This document shows, in pieces, positions 34,492 through 41,780 of a stretch of 41,780 bases of DNA. Location of the stretch: NCBI GenBank assembly GCA_964395765.1, contig CAYNCU010000008.1, positions 1 to 41,780 of the forward strand, read 5' to 3'. A program made the translations under genes and the position numbers. A model generated the notes under the pieces. The model did not search any database and had not been told where the DNA came from. It saw nothing but the letters and a program-made list of their open reading frames with translations. This DNA is from DATDPY01 sp964395765. GTDB taxonomy: Bacteria; Bacteroidota; Bacteroidia; Cytophagales; Cyclobacteriaceae. Each line of letters starts with the position of its first letter. Positions within the stretch are counted from its first letter, which is position 1.

Positions 34492-35310
34492 ATGATTGTT
34501 TTTCCAAATGCCAAGATTAATCTCGGATTGAACATCCTCGGGAAAAGAAAGGATGGCTATCATGATATTTCTACCTGCTTTTATCCAATCCCCTGGAAAG
34601 ATATTCTTGAGATTGTCCCAAACCGGGACAAGGGCGTGAAGATCTTTGTTACCGGGATGAAGATCCCGGGCGGCGAAGATGAAAATCTTTGTGTAAAGGC
34701 ATTCCGGATCATGAAGAAAGATTTCGACATTCCCGGTGTCAGCATTCACCTCCATAAACAAATTCCGGCCGGCAGTGGCCTGGGTGGGGGATCCTCCGAT
34801 GCTGCTTTTACCATTACATCGCTGGACAGAATGTTTAATCTTTACCTCGATGAAGCAATATTGAAATGGTATGCGCTTAAGATCGGTTCCGACTGCCCGT
34901 TCTTTATTGATAATAAGGCCGGATTGGCATCGGGTAGGGGAGAAGTAAGAGAGGATATTAAGATAGATTTATCCGGAAAATTTATACTTATCGTTTGTCC
35001 CGGCTTCGGTATATCCACTTCCGAAGCATACCGGAATATGAAACCGGCTGTCCCGGACATTTCCATCCGGGAAATTATTGAGGGGAAGCCCATGGAAGAA
35101 TGGAAAGATTATCTTATAAACGATTTCGAAAAATTCGTCTTTACTCAACATCCTGAACTGGAAACATTAAAAAAACAATTGTATGATTCGGGTGCTCTAT
35201 ATGCATCGATGTCCGGATCGGGATCGGCATTTTTTGGGATATTTCATTCACAGCCTGAAACGCTTCCTGAATTTCCGGCGGAATACCGGTTATGGGAAGG
35301 TGTACTGTAA
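34492..35310 (+). CDS. ispE: 4-diphosphocytidyl-2-C-methyl-D-erythritol kinase
   Basis: IspE phosphorylates CDP-methylerythritol in the non-mevalonate isoprenoid pathway. The 272-residue GHMP kinase has the N-terminal PNAKINLGLNILGKRKDGYH, the ATP loop PAGSGLGGGSSDAAF near 88-102, the SDCPFF motif and the C-terminal MSGSGSAFFGIF. The ATG at 34492 gives this standard start; the frame also extends upstream through fabI, which I disregard. It follows fabI by 5 bp and is convergent with the EamA-type transporter gene. Confidence 0.94.
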   Translation: MIVFPNAKINLGLNILGKRKDGYHDISTCFYPIPWKDILEIVPNRDKGVKIFVTGMKIPGGEDENLCVKAFRIMKKDFDIPGVSIHLHKQIPAGSGLGGGSSDAAFTITSLDRMFNLYLDEAILKWYALKIGSDCPFFIDNKAGLASGRGEVREDIKIDLSGKFILIVCPGFGISTSEAYRNMKPAVPDISIREIIEGKPMEEWKDYLINDFEKFVFTQHPELETLKKQLYDSGALYASMSGSGSAFFGIFHSQPETLPEFPAEYRLWEGVL

Positions 35311-35344
35311 AAAAAGCAAGAAGTCGAAATTCCTGTTACGGGCT

Positions 35345-36262
35345 TTATCCGGTAATTCCCTTTTTCATAACCCTCCATTTATCCTGCTGCTTACGCAACA
35401 ATGGGTAAATGATCACGGATAAAAGAATAACGAGAGTTCCCAGGTAAAACCCGGCACTCATTTTTTCCTTTCCCCCGAAAATCAGGATAGCGAGGATAAT
35501 ACCGTAAACCGGTTCAAGGTTGACCGAAAGATTAACGACAAAAGCCGAGATCCGTTTCATCAGTTCCACCGATACCGAAAACGGATAAATGGTACACACA
35601 AACGCAAGTAAGGAAAGGTAGAGCCAATCCCAGGCGGAAGGCATCTCAAATATTTTTCCGTTTGATATTGCGGAGGAAGAATAAAATATGATAAACAGTG
35701 CAGTGACGATGTTGGCCGCCACCATTTCATAAAATGTGATCACATATTCGTTATGACGATGGGTTATTTTGGAATTGATCACAGTGAATAACGCCCCGAA
35801 AAATGCCGATACCAACGACATGGCAAGGCCAAGCGCATAACCGAAGTCAAAGTGAAAGATCATATATAAGCCGCCGATTACCAGCACACCCAGGAAAACT
35901 TCAAGTAATTCAATTCTTTTTCCTTTCATAACGGGTTCAAGTAGGCTTGTCCAGAAGGAAATGGTGGAAAGGCCCGCGAGCGATACCGAAGCCGTGGATA
36001 CCCGCGCTGATTCGAAAAACAGGATCCAATGAGCCGCGATCAGAACACCGTTGCCGATCAGCCTGAAAAAATCCTTTTTCCCTACATTAAACCGGAAATT
36101 GGCAATGAAAATAATAGCCAGCAGCCCGAACGAGGCAAGCAGTGTCCGGTAAAAAACAAGATCATAAGCGGAGATTTTTATAAGCAGGCCCAGGATGGCG
36201 GTAAATCCCCATAAGATAATGATGAAATGAAGCTGCAGGTAATCTTTAAGCTGGCTGTTCAA
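35345..36262 (-). CDS. EamA/DMT-family transporter (TTG start)
   Basis: The 305-residue protein has ten predicted membrane helices in two EamA repeats (~10-140 and ~150-285), the layout of drug/metabolite exporters; the substrate is unknown. I chose TTG at 36262, which overlaps the stop of the upstream LptF/G-type gene as TTGA, and begins the protein NSQLKDYLQLHFIIILWGF. An ATG further upstream at 36322 would add 20 residues read through that gene. It is the last gene of a tgt-permease-transporter run. Confidence 0.85.
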   Translation of the reverse strand: MNSQLKDYLQLHFIIILWGFTAILGLLIKISAYDLVFYRTLLASFGLLAIIFIANFRFNVGKKDFFRLIGNGVLIAAHWILFFESARVSTASVSLAGLSTISFWTSLLEPVMKGKRIELLEVFLGVLVIGGLYMIFHFDFGYALGLAMSLVSAFFGALFTVINSKITHRHNEYVITFYEMVAANIVTALFIIFYSSSAISNGKIFEMPSAWDWLYLSLLAFVCTIYPFSVSVELMKRISAFVVNLSVNLEPVYGIILAILIFGGKEKMSAGFYLGTLVILLSVIIYPLLRKQQDKWRVMKKGITG

Positions 36263-37332
36263 CGTGGAATGAATTTGTATAAAATGATGCCCACAAAAAT
36301 AAAAATAATGTTTGGAATCCATATGGCAATGGAAGGCTGCATGCCTCCCGCTTCGGCAAAGGATTTACTGAACCAGAAAAACAGGATATAAATAAAGGCA
36401 ATGAGAAATCCGAGTGCGATCTGGAAACCCGTACCGCCGCGTGATTTCCTTGACGAAACGGTAAGCCCGATGAAAGTCAGCAGAATAACCGTAAAAGGCG
36501 AAATGATCCGCATGTATTTTTCGGTTTCATAAACAACTACATTATCGGCACCGCGGGATTTCAACAACCGGATATAGCCATTCAGCTCTTTTTCAGTGAG
36601 CGTTTCAAATAATCGCCAATGATTTGAAAAATCACTCGGCGTTAGATTGATAACGGTATCCAGTTTGGCCCCTTTTTTATAATCCTCTTTAAAGCCGTCG
36701 AATTTTCTGAGTTCCCACTGGCGAAGCTCCCATGATTTGGTATCCGCTTTCCATTGGGCCCTTTCGGCTGAAAGTTTTGCAAAAAGGCGGTTATCGCGGA
36801 TGGTCTCAAGGGTAAACCGGTAGCCGACCTGGGACTGGCCGTTAAAGGACTGCATGTAAAGATAGGAATCCGGCGCTACACGGATATGAATATCACGATC
36901 ATTGAAATAATAAGGCTTTTCAAAGTATTGTATTTCAAAAGGGATCCGGATCTTGTTGGCGCGGGGAATTACGTTCATGGTCAGGTAAAGATTGAGCAGG
37001 GCAATGATCACGGCGCCGATCATATAGGAAAATAACAGCCTCCTGAAACTGATGCCGCTACTGAGGATGGCAATGATTTCCGTATGACTTGCCATCCGGG
37101 AAGTCATGAAAACAACAGCAATGAATGCCGTGATCGGTGTGATGAAATTGGCAATGTAGGGAACGAAAACCATCATGTAGACGAGTACCTGCTTGAGATC
37201 AAGCTGGTTTTTAATGATGTTTTCGTTCTTTTCCGTAATCTGGATGATACATACCACTGTGACCAGCACGGATACCACGAAAAGATAGGAACCCAGGAAT
37301 TTCTTTAATATGAATTTATCGATGATTTTCAT
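36259..37332 (-). CDS. LptF/LptG-family lipopolysaccharide export permease
   Basis: LptF and LptG are the membrane subunits of the ABC transporter that moves lipopolysaccharide from the inner membrane toward the outer membrane. The 357-residue protein has the YjgP/YjgQ layout: helices near the N-terminus (~12-100), a periplasmic beta-rich domain (~120-265) and three C-terminal helices (~275-355). I chose the ATG at 37332 (MKIIDKFILKKFLGSY); it shares one base with the tgt stop. Which of the two subunits it is cannot be settled here, and the second subunit and LptB are not in the window. Confidence 0.9.
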   Translation of the reverse strand: MKIIDKFILKKFLGSYLFVVSVLVTVVCIIQITEKNENIIKNQLDLKQVLVYMMVFVPYIANFITPITAFIAVVFMTSRMASHTEIIAILSSGISFRRLLFSYMIGAVIIALLNLYLTMNVIPRANKIRIPFEIQYFEKPYYFNDRDIHIRVAPDSYLYMQSFNGQSQVGYRFTLETIRDNRLFAKLSAERAQWKADTKSWELRQWELRKFDGFKEDYKKGAKLDTVINLTPSDFSNHWRLFETLTEKELNGYIRLLKSRGADNVVVYETEKYMRIISPFTVILLTFIGLTVSSRKSRGGTGFQIALGFLIAFIYILFFWFSKSFAEAGGMQPSIAIWIPNIIFIFVGIILYKFIPR

Positions 37333-38462
37333 TATAGTCGTTTTGAAATAATACCGGTCATCGATTTTTTCCAATCAAGGAAAGTGCCATCTTCTATATG
37401 AGTACGTGCCTGGCGCACCAGCCAGTGGTAAAAGCCGAGATTCTGAAGCGTGGCGATCTGTGAAGCAAGGATTTCCTTATTCATCACCAGGTGCCTGAGG
37501 TAAGCTTTTGAATAAAAATTAGAAGCATACCCGTCCAGCCCGGGATCAATGGGACTGAAATCATTTTTCCATTTTTCGTTCCTGATGTTCAGAATCCCGG
37601 CGGTGGTAAACAACATACCGTTTCTGCCGTTCCGTGTTGGAATTACGCAATCGAACATATCAATGCCAAGACTGATACATTCCAGAATATTTTCCGGAGT
37701 GCCTACGCCCATGAGGTAACGCGGCTTATCGGCGGGAAGAATATGGCATACTTCCTCCGTGATCTCATACATCACTTCCGCTGGCTCGCCCACCGATAGA
37801 CCGCCGATCGCATTGCCGGGAAGATGCCGGTCCGAAACCGTTTCAGCCGATATTTTTCGGAGGTCCTTGTATACGCTTCCCTGCACGATGCCGAATAAAT
37901 ATTGATCGTGGCCATAGGCCGGTTCCGTAGCGTTAAAACGGTCGGCACAACGGATCAGCCAGCGGTGGGTGAGGTCCATGGATTTCCTGGCATAATCATA
38001 ATCGCAGGGATAAGGAGTACATTCGTCGAAAGCCATGATGATGTCGGCACCGATGGCTCGCTGAATATCAATGACCGATTCAGGGGTGAAGTGGTGACTG
38101 GAGCCGTCAATATGGGAACGGAAAGTTACACCTTCCTCATGGATACGGCGGTTTTCTGCCAGCGAATAAACCTGGTAGCCCCCGCTGTCGGTAAGCAGCG
38201 GCCTTTTCCACCCGGAAAATTTATGGAGCCCTCCGCATTCTCTTAAGACGTCGATACCGGGGCGAAGATAAAGATGATAGGTATTCCCTAATATAATTTC
38301 ACTGTCAATATCCTCTTCCAGCTCACGATTATGTACCGCCTTTACACTTCCGGCCGTACCAACGGGCATGAAAACCGGCGTTTGAATGGTGCCTCTTTCA
38401 ATTTTGATTTCTCCTGTCCTGGCTTTTGTTCCGGGGTCGGTGGCCGTTAATCTGAATTTCAT
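37332..38462 (-). CDS. tgt: Queuine tRNA-ribosyltransferase (tRNA-guanine transglycosylase)
   Basis: Tgt inserts preQ1 (or queuine) at position 34 of tRNAs with GUN anticodons. The 376-residue TIM-barrel protein has TPVFMPVGTAG, LTDSGGYQVYSLA with the catalytic-region aspartate, IMAFDECTPYP, GIVQGS, IGGLSVGE and the second catalytic aspartate in DMFDCVIPTRNGRNG. The zinc site normally CxCxxC is not present: the segment before YSKAYLRH reads IDPGLDGYASNF. I chose the ATG at 38462 because a full-consensus promoter box lies between it and the upstream in-frame ATG at 38501. It starts a three-gene run with the LptF/G and EamA genes. Confidence 0.94.
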   Translation of the reverse strand: MKFRLTATDPGTKARTGEIKIERGTIQTPVFMPVGTAGSVKAVHNRELEEDIDSEIILGNTYHLYLRPGIDVLRECGGLHKFSGWKRPLLTDSGGYQVYSLAENRRIHEEGVTFRSHIDGSSHHFTPESVIDIQRAIGADIIMAFDECTPYPCDYDYARKSMDLTHRWLIRCADRFNATEPAYGHDQYLFGIVQGSVYKDLRKISAETVSDRHLPGNAIGGLSVGEPAEVMYEITEEVCHILPADKPRYLMGVGTPENILECISLGIDMFDCVIPTRNGRNGMLFTTAGILNIRNEKWKNDFSPIDPGLDGYASNFYSKAYLRHLVMNKEILASQIATLQNLGFYHWLVRQARTHIEDGTFLDWKKSMTGIISKRL

Positions 38463-38478
38463 GCCTGTTGTGTGGTCA

Positions 38479-38486
38479 CAAAAATA
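38479..38486 (-). promoter_or_regulatory. Candidate tgt promoter, -7 box TATTTTTG
   Basis: The minus strand reads TATTTTTG, a full match to TAnnTTTG, 16 bp upstream of the chosen tgt start. It argues against the longer start at 38501. No clear -33 element is visible at the usual distance. Confidence 0.4.
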
Positions 38487-38523
38487 AGGCTTTGCATTCA
38501 TAATTTATTCCCCTGATTACAGT

Positions 38524-38531
38524 TAACTTTG
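38524..38531 (+). promoter_or_regulatory. Candidate promoter for the glycosyltransferase-sigma-rsmG run, -7 box TAACTTTG
   Basis: A full match to TAnnTTTG lies 35 bp before the GTG start at 38567, in the short divergent region shared with tgt. A -33 TTTG is not found at the ideal spacing. Confidence 0.45.
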
Positions 38532-38566
38532 AGATTATGGTTTAACCCACAACCAGGCAGGATTGC

Positions 38567-39673
38567 GTGGAAATAATATTTCTGATATATCTCATATCCG
38601 TCACTTTTCAGTTGATATTTTATGGACTGGCGCTGATCAGGTTTTTAATTTATAAGCCTTATGAGAACCCCCTGGCTATATCCGACACCCCGGTATCGGT
38701 TATCATCTGCGCCCATAATGAATTGGAAAACCTGAAAATTCTTATTCCTAAACTTTTAGCGCAGGCTTATTCACGGTTTGAAATTATCCTGGTCGATGAC
38801 CGTTCCGACGACGGCACCTATGAATTCCTTCAGGAAGAAAAAATGAAAACCCAAGTATTGAAAGTTGTGAGGGTTGACTTCGTGCCGGATCATGTTCAAC
38901 CGAAAAAATTTGCCATTACCCTGGGAGTAAAAGCCGCACAGAACGATTTGGTGATTCTTACCGATGCCGATTGTGAACCCGCCTCCATTCACTGGATCCG
39001 GTCCATGGCTTCGCAATTTGATGAAAATACAAAATTTGTCCTGGGCTTCTCTTATTTTATGAAAGATAAAGGAATGCTTAACCGTTTCGTTCGCTTCGAA
39101 ACGGTTCAGACCGGGATCCTGTATCTTTCTGCAGCACTGGGCGGAAATCCGTACATGGGTGTCGGAAGAAACCTGGGATACAGGAAATCATTTTTTCTTT
39201 CCGTAAAAGGATTTCATAATGACCTGAAAGTGGTGGGCGGCGATGACGACCTGCTCATTAACCGCTATTCCAACAAGAAAAACACAAGACCGGTGATCAG
39301 TAAGGAAAACCTGGTGTATTCCCGCGCCAAGAAAACATGGAAGGAATATTATATACAGAAAAAAAGACATATGGCTGCCGGCAAGCGTTATAAATTCAAA
39401 GATAAATTTGTGTTATCCCTTTTTTATTTATCAAAAATTGTATTTTGGCTCTCTGCTGTTATCCTGTTGTTGACCCGGGTATATTGGCCGATTGTTGCCG
39501 GCGGAATGTTACTGGAATTGATTGTGATCGATTTGGCCTTTTATCAGTTATTTAAAAAAACAGGGGCGAAATTTGAGCTTTTTTGGATATTAATAATGGA
39601 GGTTCTGTTCCTGTTGTACCTGGTGATATTCGGAACCTCAGTCTTGTTCACAAAAAGGATCCGATGGAGTTAG
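38567..39673 (+). CDS. Membrane-anchored family 2 glycosyltransferase (GTG start)
   Basis: The 368-residue protein has an N-terminal membrane helix (~3-25), a GT2 catalytic domain (~40-260) with SVIICAHNE, the nucleotide-binding VDDRSDDGT, the metal motif DADCE and the acceptor-site GGDDDLLINR plus QKKRHM (an RXXRW-like site), and two or more C-terminal helices (~280-365). It should transfer a sugar to a lipid or envelope polymer; the product cannot be told. The start is GTG at 38567, 36 bp after the end of a promoter-like box. Its last ten bases overlap the sigma-factor gene. Confidence 0.88.
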   Translation: MEIIFLIYLISVTFQLIFYGLALIRFLIYKPYENPLAISDTPVSVIICAHNELENLKILIPKLLAQAYSRFEIILVDDRSDDGTYEFLQEEKMKTQVLKVVRVDFVPDHVQPKKFAITLGVKAAQNDLVILTDADCEPASIHWIRSMASQFDENTKFVLGFSYFMKDKGMLNRFVRFETVQTGILYLSAALGGNPYMGVGRNLGYRKSFFLSVKGFHNDLKVVGGDDDLLINRYSNKKNTRPVISKENLVYSRAKKTWKEYYIQKKRHMAAGKRYKFKDKFVLSLFYLSKIVFWLSAVILLLTRVYWPIVAGGMLLELIVIDLAFYQLFKKTGAKFELFWILIMEVLFLLYLVIFGTSVLFTKRIRWS

Positions 39674-40278
39674 ACGAAGAAAAACAATTTTCAAGTAAGG
39701 CCCTCGAGGACTTTAACCTGATCGACCGCGCGATAAAGGATAAGGATCAATCTGCCTATGCCGAACTGATGAAACGGTATAAAAAACCGGTTTATCATAT
39801 GATCCTGAAGATGATACGGAATGTAGACGATGCCGAGGATCTTACCATTGAAGCTTTTGCCAAAGCTTTTCGTAACCTTCATAAATTCAAAAAGGATTTT
39901 ACCTTTTCCACCTGGCTTTTCCGGATAGCGACCAATAATTCAATTGATTATATACGTAAAAAACGACTGGAAACCCTGAGCCTCGACTCCTCCTACCGCG
40001 ATGATGACGGCGAATCCATGGGTTTCGATCCCCAGGATGATACACTCAACCCACAGGAAGAGGCCATAAAAAAGCAGAAAATCGGCCTGATCCGGGATTT
40101 CGTGACCAAGCTGCCTCCCAAATACCAGAAGCTCGTAAGACTCCGATATTTCCAGGAATTGTCGTATGAAGAAATAGCGAAAGAGCTCGATGCCCCCCTG
40201 GGTACCGTAAAAGCACAGCTCCACAGGGCAAGGGAATTGCTATACGATATTGTCAAAGGCAAAGAAAGTCATATTTAA
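39664..40278 (+). CDS. RNA polymerase sigma factor of the ECF/sigma-70 type
   Basis: The 204-residue protein has sigma region 2 (~20-95; for example AYAELMKRYKKPVYHMILKM, DAEDLTIEAFAKAF and FSTWLFRIATN) and region 4 (~140-200; LPPKYQKLVRLRYFQELSYEEIA and a recognition helix with GTVKAQLHRA). The linker between them is acidic. No anti-sigma gene adjoins it, so control by a membrane anti-sigma factor cannot be claimed. I chose the ATG at 39664 (MELDEEKQF); an in-frame start at 39583 would lie inside the glycosyltransferase gene. It ends 2 bases before rsmG. Confidence 0.92.
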   Translation: MELDEEKQFSSKALEDFNLIDRAIKDKDQSAYAELMKRYKKPVYHMILKMIRNVDDAEDLTIEAFAKAFRNLHKFKKDFTFSTWLFRIATNNSIDYIRKKRLETLSLDSSYRDDDGESMGFDPQDDTLNPQEEAIKKQKIGLIRDFVTKLPPKYQKLVRLRYFQELSYEEIAKELDAPLGTVKAQLHRARELLYDIVKGKESHI

Positions 40279-40280
40279 CG

Positions 40281-40913
40281 GTGAATGGACTTTCTGTAAT
40301 TACCCGTTATTTTCCCGGTCTGGAAAAAGAGAAATCGGAAAAATTTTCAGACTTTGTACAACGATTAGCTTCGTGGAATAATAAAATCAACCTGGTTTCA
40401 CGCAAGGATAGTGACGAAATTTATCTCAGGCATATCCTTCACAGTCTTTCTATTTATAAATATATTTCCTTTGAGCCCGGCAGCAAGGTATTGGATATCG
40501 GAACCGGAGGCGGTTTCCCGGGAATTCCGCTGGCCATTATGTGCCCCGGCAGCAGGTTCATGCTGGTGGATTCCATCGGGAAGAAAATCAAAGCAGTTGA
40601 AGATATGATTGAAAAGCTTCAACTGAAAAATGTGAATGCCAGACTGATGCGTGCGGAAGATATAGAAGATAAATTCGATTACGTAGTCTCCCGTGCGGTG
40701 GCACCTCTCGCTGAAATATATAAGTGGACCGGAAAAAATATTATTTCCAAAGGAAATAATCCCGGATCAAATGGAATTATTTGTCTTAAAGGGGGTAATC
40801 TGGATCAGGAACTTAAAGCCCTGAAAACTTTCGCCGAAGAAATTCCTGTAAGCCGGTTTTTTAGCGAAGATTATTTCTCAGAAAAAAAAATTGTCTTTAT
40901 CCCTGTCTCCTAA
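40281..40913 (+). CDS. rsmG: 16S rRNA (guanine-527-N7) methyltransferase RsmG
   Basis: RsmG (GidB) methylates G527 of 16S rRNA, and its loss gives low-level streptomycin resistance in other bacteria. The 210-residue protein has the N-terminal helical segment with WNNKINLVSRKD, the SAM motif VLDIGTGGGFPGIPLAI near 65-82, LVDSIGKKIKAV and SRAVAPLAEI. The start is GTG at 40281, 2 bases after the sigma-factor stop, so the two are likely translationally coupled. Confidence 0.94.
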   Translation: MNGLSVITRYFPGLEKEKSEKFSDFVQRLASWNNKINLVSRKDSDEIYLRHILHSLSIYKYISFEPGSKVLDIGTGGGFPGIPLAIMCPGSRFMLVDSIGKKIKAVEDMIEKLQLKNVNARLMRAEDIEDKFDYVVSRAVAPLAEIYKWTGKNIISKGNNPGSNGIICLKGGNLDQELKALKTFAEEIPVSRFFSEDYFSEKKIVFIPVS

Positions 40914-40940
40914 ATTTTTCTTCCCTAATTTTAATCAGCT

Positions 40941-40972
40941 AATTAACCAATGAACCAATTAACCAATTAACC
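40941..40972. repeat. Tandem octamer repeat in the dnaE leader
   Basis: Four consecutive 8-bp units read AATTAACC, AATGAACC, AATTAACC and AATTAACC, ending 6 bases before the dnaE ATG. TAATTTTA at 40926-40933 just upstream is a 7-of-8 match to the -7 promoter consensus. Confidence 0.7.
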
Positions 40973-40978
40973 TGACTC

Positions 40979-41780
40979 ATGCCTTCCTTTAACCATTTAC
41001 ATTGTCATACCGAATTTTCTCTCCTCGACGGATTTTCCAACATCCATGACATGATAAAAAAGGCGCATGCCGACGGAATGAAGGCGGTAGCATTGACCGA
41101 TCATGGCAATATGTTCGGTGCATTTAAATTCGTTGCCGAAGCGAATAAGTTCAATATAAAGCCGATCCTGGGATGCGAATTCTATGTCGTCGAGGATCGT
41201 CATAAAAAGAATTTCAGCAAGGAAAACCGGGATATCCGCTNNNNNNNNNNCTGACCACCCACCCGGCTCCATAAAGTGAAAATCCCGGTCCCATACGAGA
41301 AGGGTGTGTTGAGGGATTTTTCCTGAACGGCGGCGATCAGATGCAGCCCAGCGCTGTCGAGCGCTGGGAAAACCGGGATATCCGCTATCACCAGTTGTTG
41401 CTCGCCAAAAATGAAAACGGCTACAGGAACCTCATGAAACTTTGTTCGCTGGGATTTACCGAAGGAATGTACAGTAAATGGCCGAGGATTGACAAGGAAC
41501 TCCTTCTTAAATACCATGATGATCTGATCGCCACCACCTGCTGTATCGGTGCTATTGTGCCTCAATCCATACTTCTTAAACAGGAAGAAGATGCGGAAAA
41601 AGAGTTTAAATGGTGGCTCGATTTGTTTGGGGAAGACTATTATATTGAATTACAAAGACATAATTTAGAAAATGTAGATAATACCGGGAAAAGCCAGGAG
41701 GATGTCAACCAGGTGCTGCTGAAGTGGTCGAAGAAATACAATGTTAAAACTATCGCCACCAATGATTCCCATTATATTGA
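40979..41780 (+). CDS. dnaE: DNA polymerase III alpha subunit DnaE (N-terminal part; interrupted by an assembly join, then cut by the window edge)
   Basis: The first part (40979-41240) encodes the PHP domain start of the replicative polymerase, with HLHCHTEFSLLDG, VALTDHGNMFGAF and ILGCEFYVV. The reading frame is then lost at the N run. From 41387 the same protein continues without a gap (YHQLLLAKNENGYRNLMKL, then CCIGAIVPQSILL), and it is still open at the window end near NDSHYI. Removing 41241-41386 joins the two parts in frame as DIR-YHQ. The gene is thus intact in the organism with high probability and broken only in this assembly. The ATG at 40979 gives the usual MPxFxHLHxHT start. Confidence 0.93.
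41241..41366. other. Scaffold gap (10 N) plus 116 bases of chimeric sequence inside dnaE
   Basis: Positions 41241-41250 are Ns and 41251-41366 are bases that do not encode DnaE and introduce stops. The 20 bases before the Ns (41221-41240) are repeated exactly at 41367-41386, immediately after the chimeric stretch. A perfect 9-bp hairpin, CCCAGCGCT-GTCG-AGCGCTGGG (41347-41368), ends on the junction. The origin of the 116 bases is unknown. Confidence 0.9.

Noticed and set aside
41200..41565. Minus-strand open frame across the Ns in dnaE
   Set aside because: It depends on the artificial gap and the chimeric bases; the plus strand on both sides encodes DnaE.
1..41780. CRISPR arrays, rRNA or tRNA genes, intact insertion sequences or prophage genes
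   Set aside because: I looked for repeat-spacer patterns, T-loop sequences and transposase or integrase motifs and found none that hold up.

Overview
The window looks like part of a Bacteroidetes (Bacteroidales-like) chromosome of moderate GC, probably from a draft or metagenome assembly because it contains a run of ten Ns. Four things point to that phylum: promoter-like TAnnTTTG boxes with almost no Shine-Dalgarno sequences, a fused aspartokinase/homoserine dehydrogenase, a tRNA-guanine transglycosylase without the usual zinc cysteines, and the style of the outer-membrane and secreted proteins. I see no rRNA, tRNA, CRISPR array or intact mobile element.

Positions 1-9223 form a [NiFe]-hydrogenase region. 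On the minus strand, the redox repressor gene rex is followed by the start of hoxF, the diaphorase subunit of an NAD-linked (group 3d type) hydrogenase; the rest of the operon lies outside the window. Divergently, hypF-hypC-hypD-hypE overlap head to tail, followed by a secreted CotH-like protein and then hypB. HypB has two possible nickel-binding regions, and a histidine-rich nickel-type permease gene meets it tail to tail. hypA is not present here.

Positions 9224-16017 hold a membrane pyrophosphatase of apparently divergent type, an outer-membrane protein, a cytochrome b5-like protein with an unknown partner, a SprT-like metalloprotease and the ribosome-assembly GTPase Der. Positions 16052-18804 form a sulfur-assimilation unit (an Rrf2 regulator without cysteines, cysK, metY). 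A 52-residue membrane peptide, a methyltransferase, glycyl-tRNA synthetase and a Kef-type antiporter follow.

Positions 23576-28380 are the threonine operon thrA-thrB-thrC on the minus strand, with a 13-bp direct repeat in its upstream region. Then come mazG, glmM with an overlapping cysteine desulfurase gene, a decayed SulP/STAS fragment, a PhzF-like protein, fabI-ispE, a minus-strand run tgt-LptF/G permease-EamA transporter, and a plus-strand run of a glycosyltransferase, a sigma factor, rsmG and the start of dnaE. dnaE is interrupted by a scaffold-join artifact, not by biology: a 20-bp duplicate flanks the Ns plus 116 foreign bases, and removing one copy and the intervening bases restores the frame.

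Most of the window is housekeeping. The least explained items are the CotH-like gene inside the hyp operon, the cysteine-free HoxF N-terminal domain, the cysteine-free Rrf2 regulator beside cysK, the thrA upstream repeats and the cytochrome b5/unknown gene pair.
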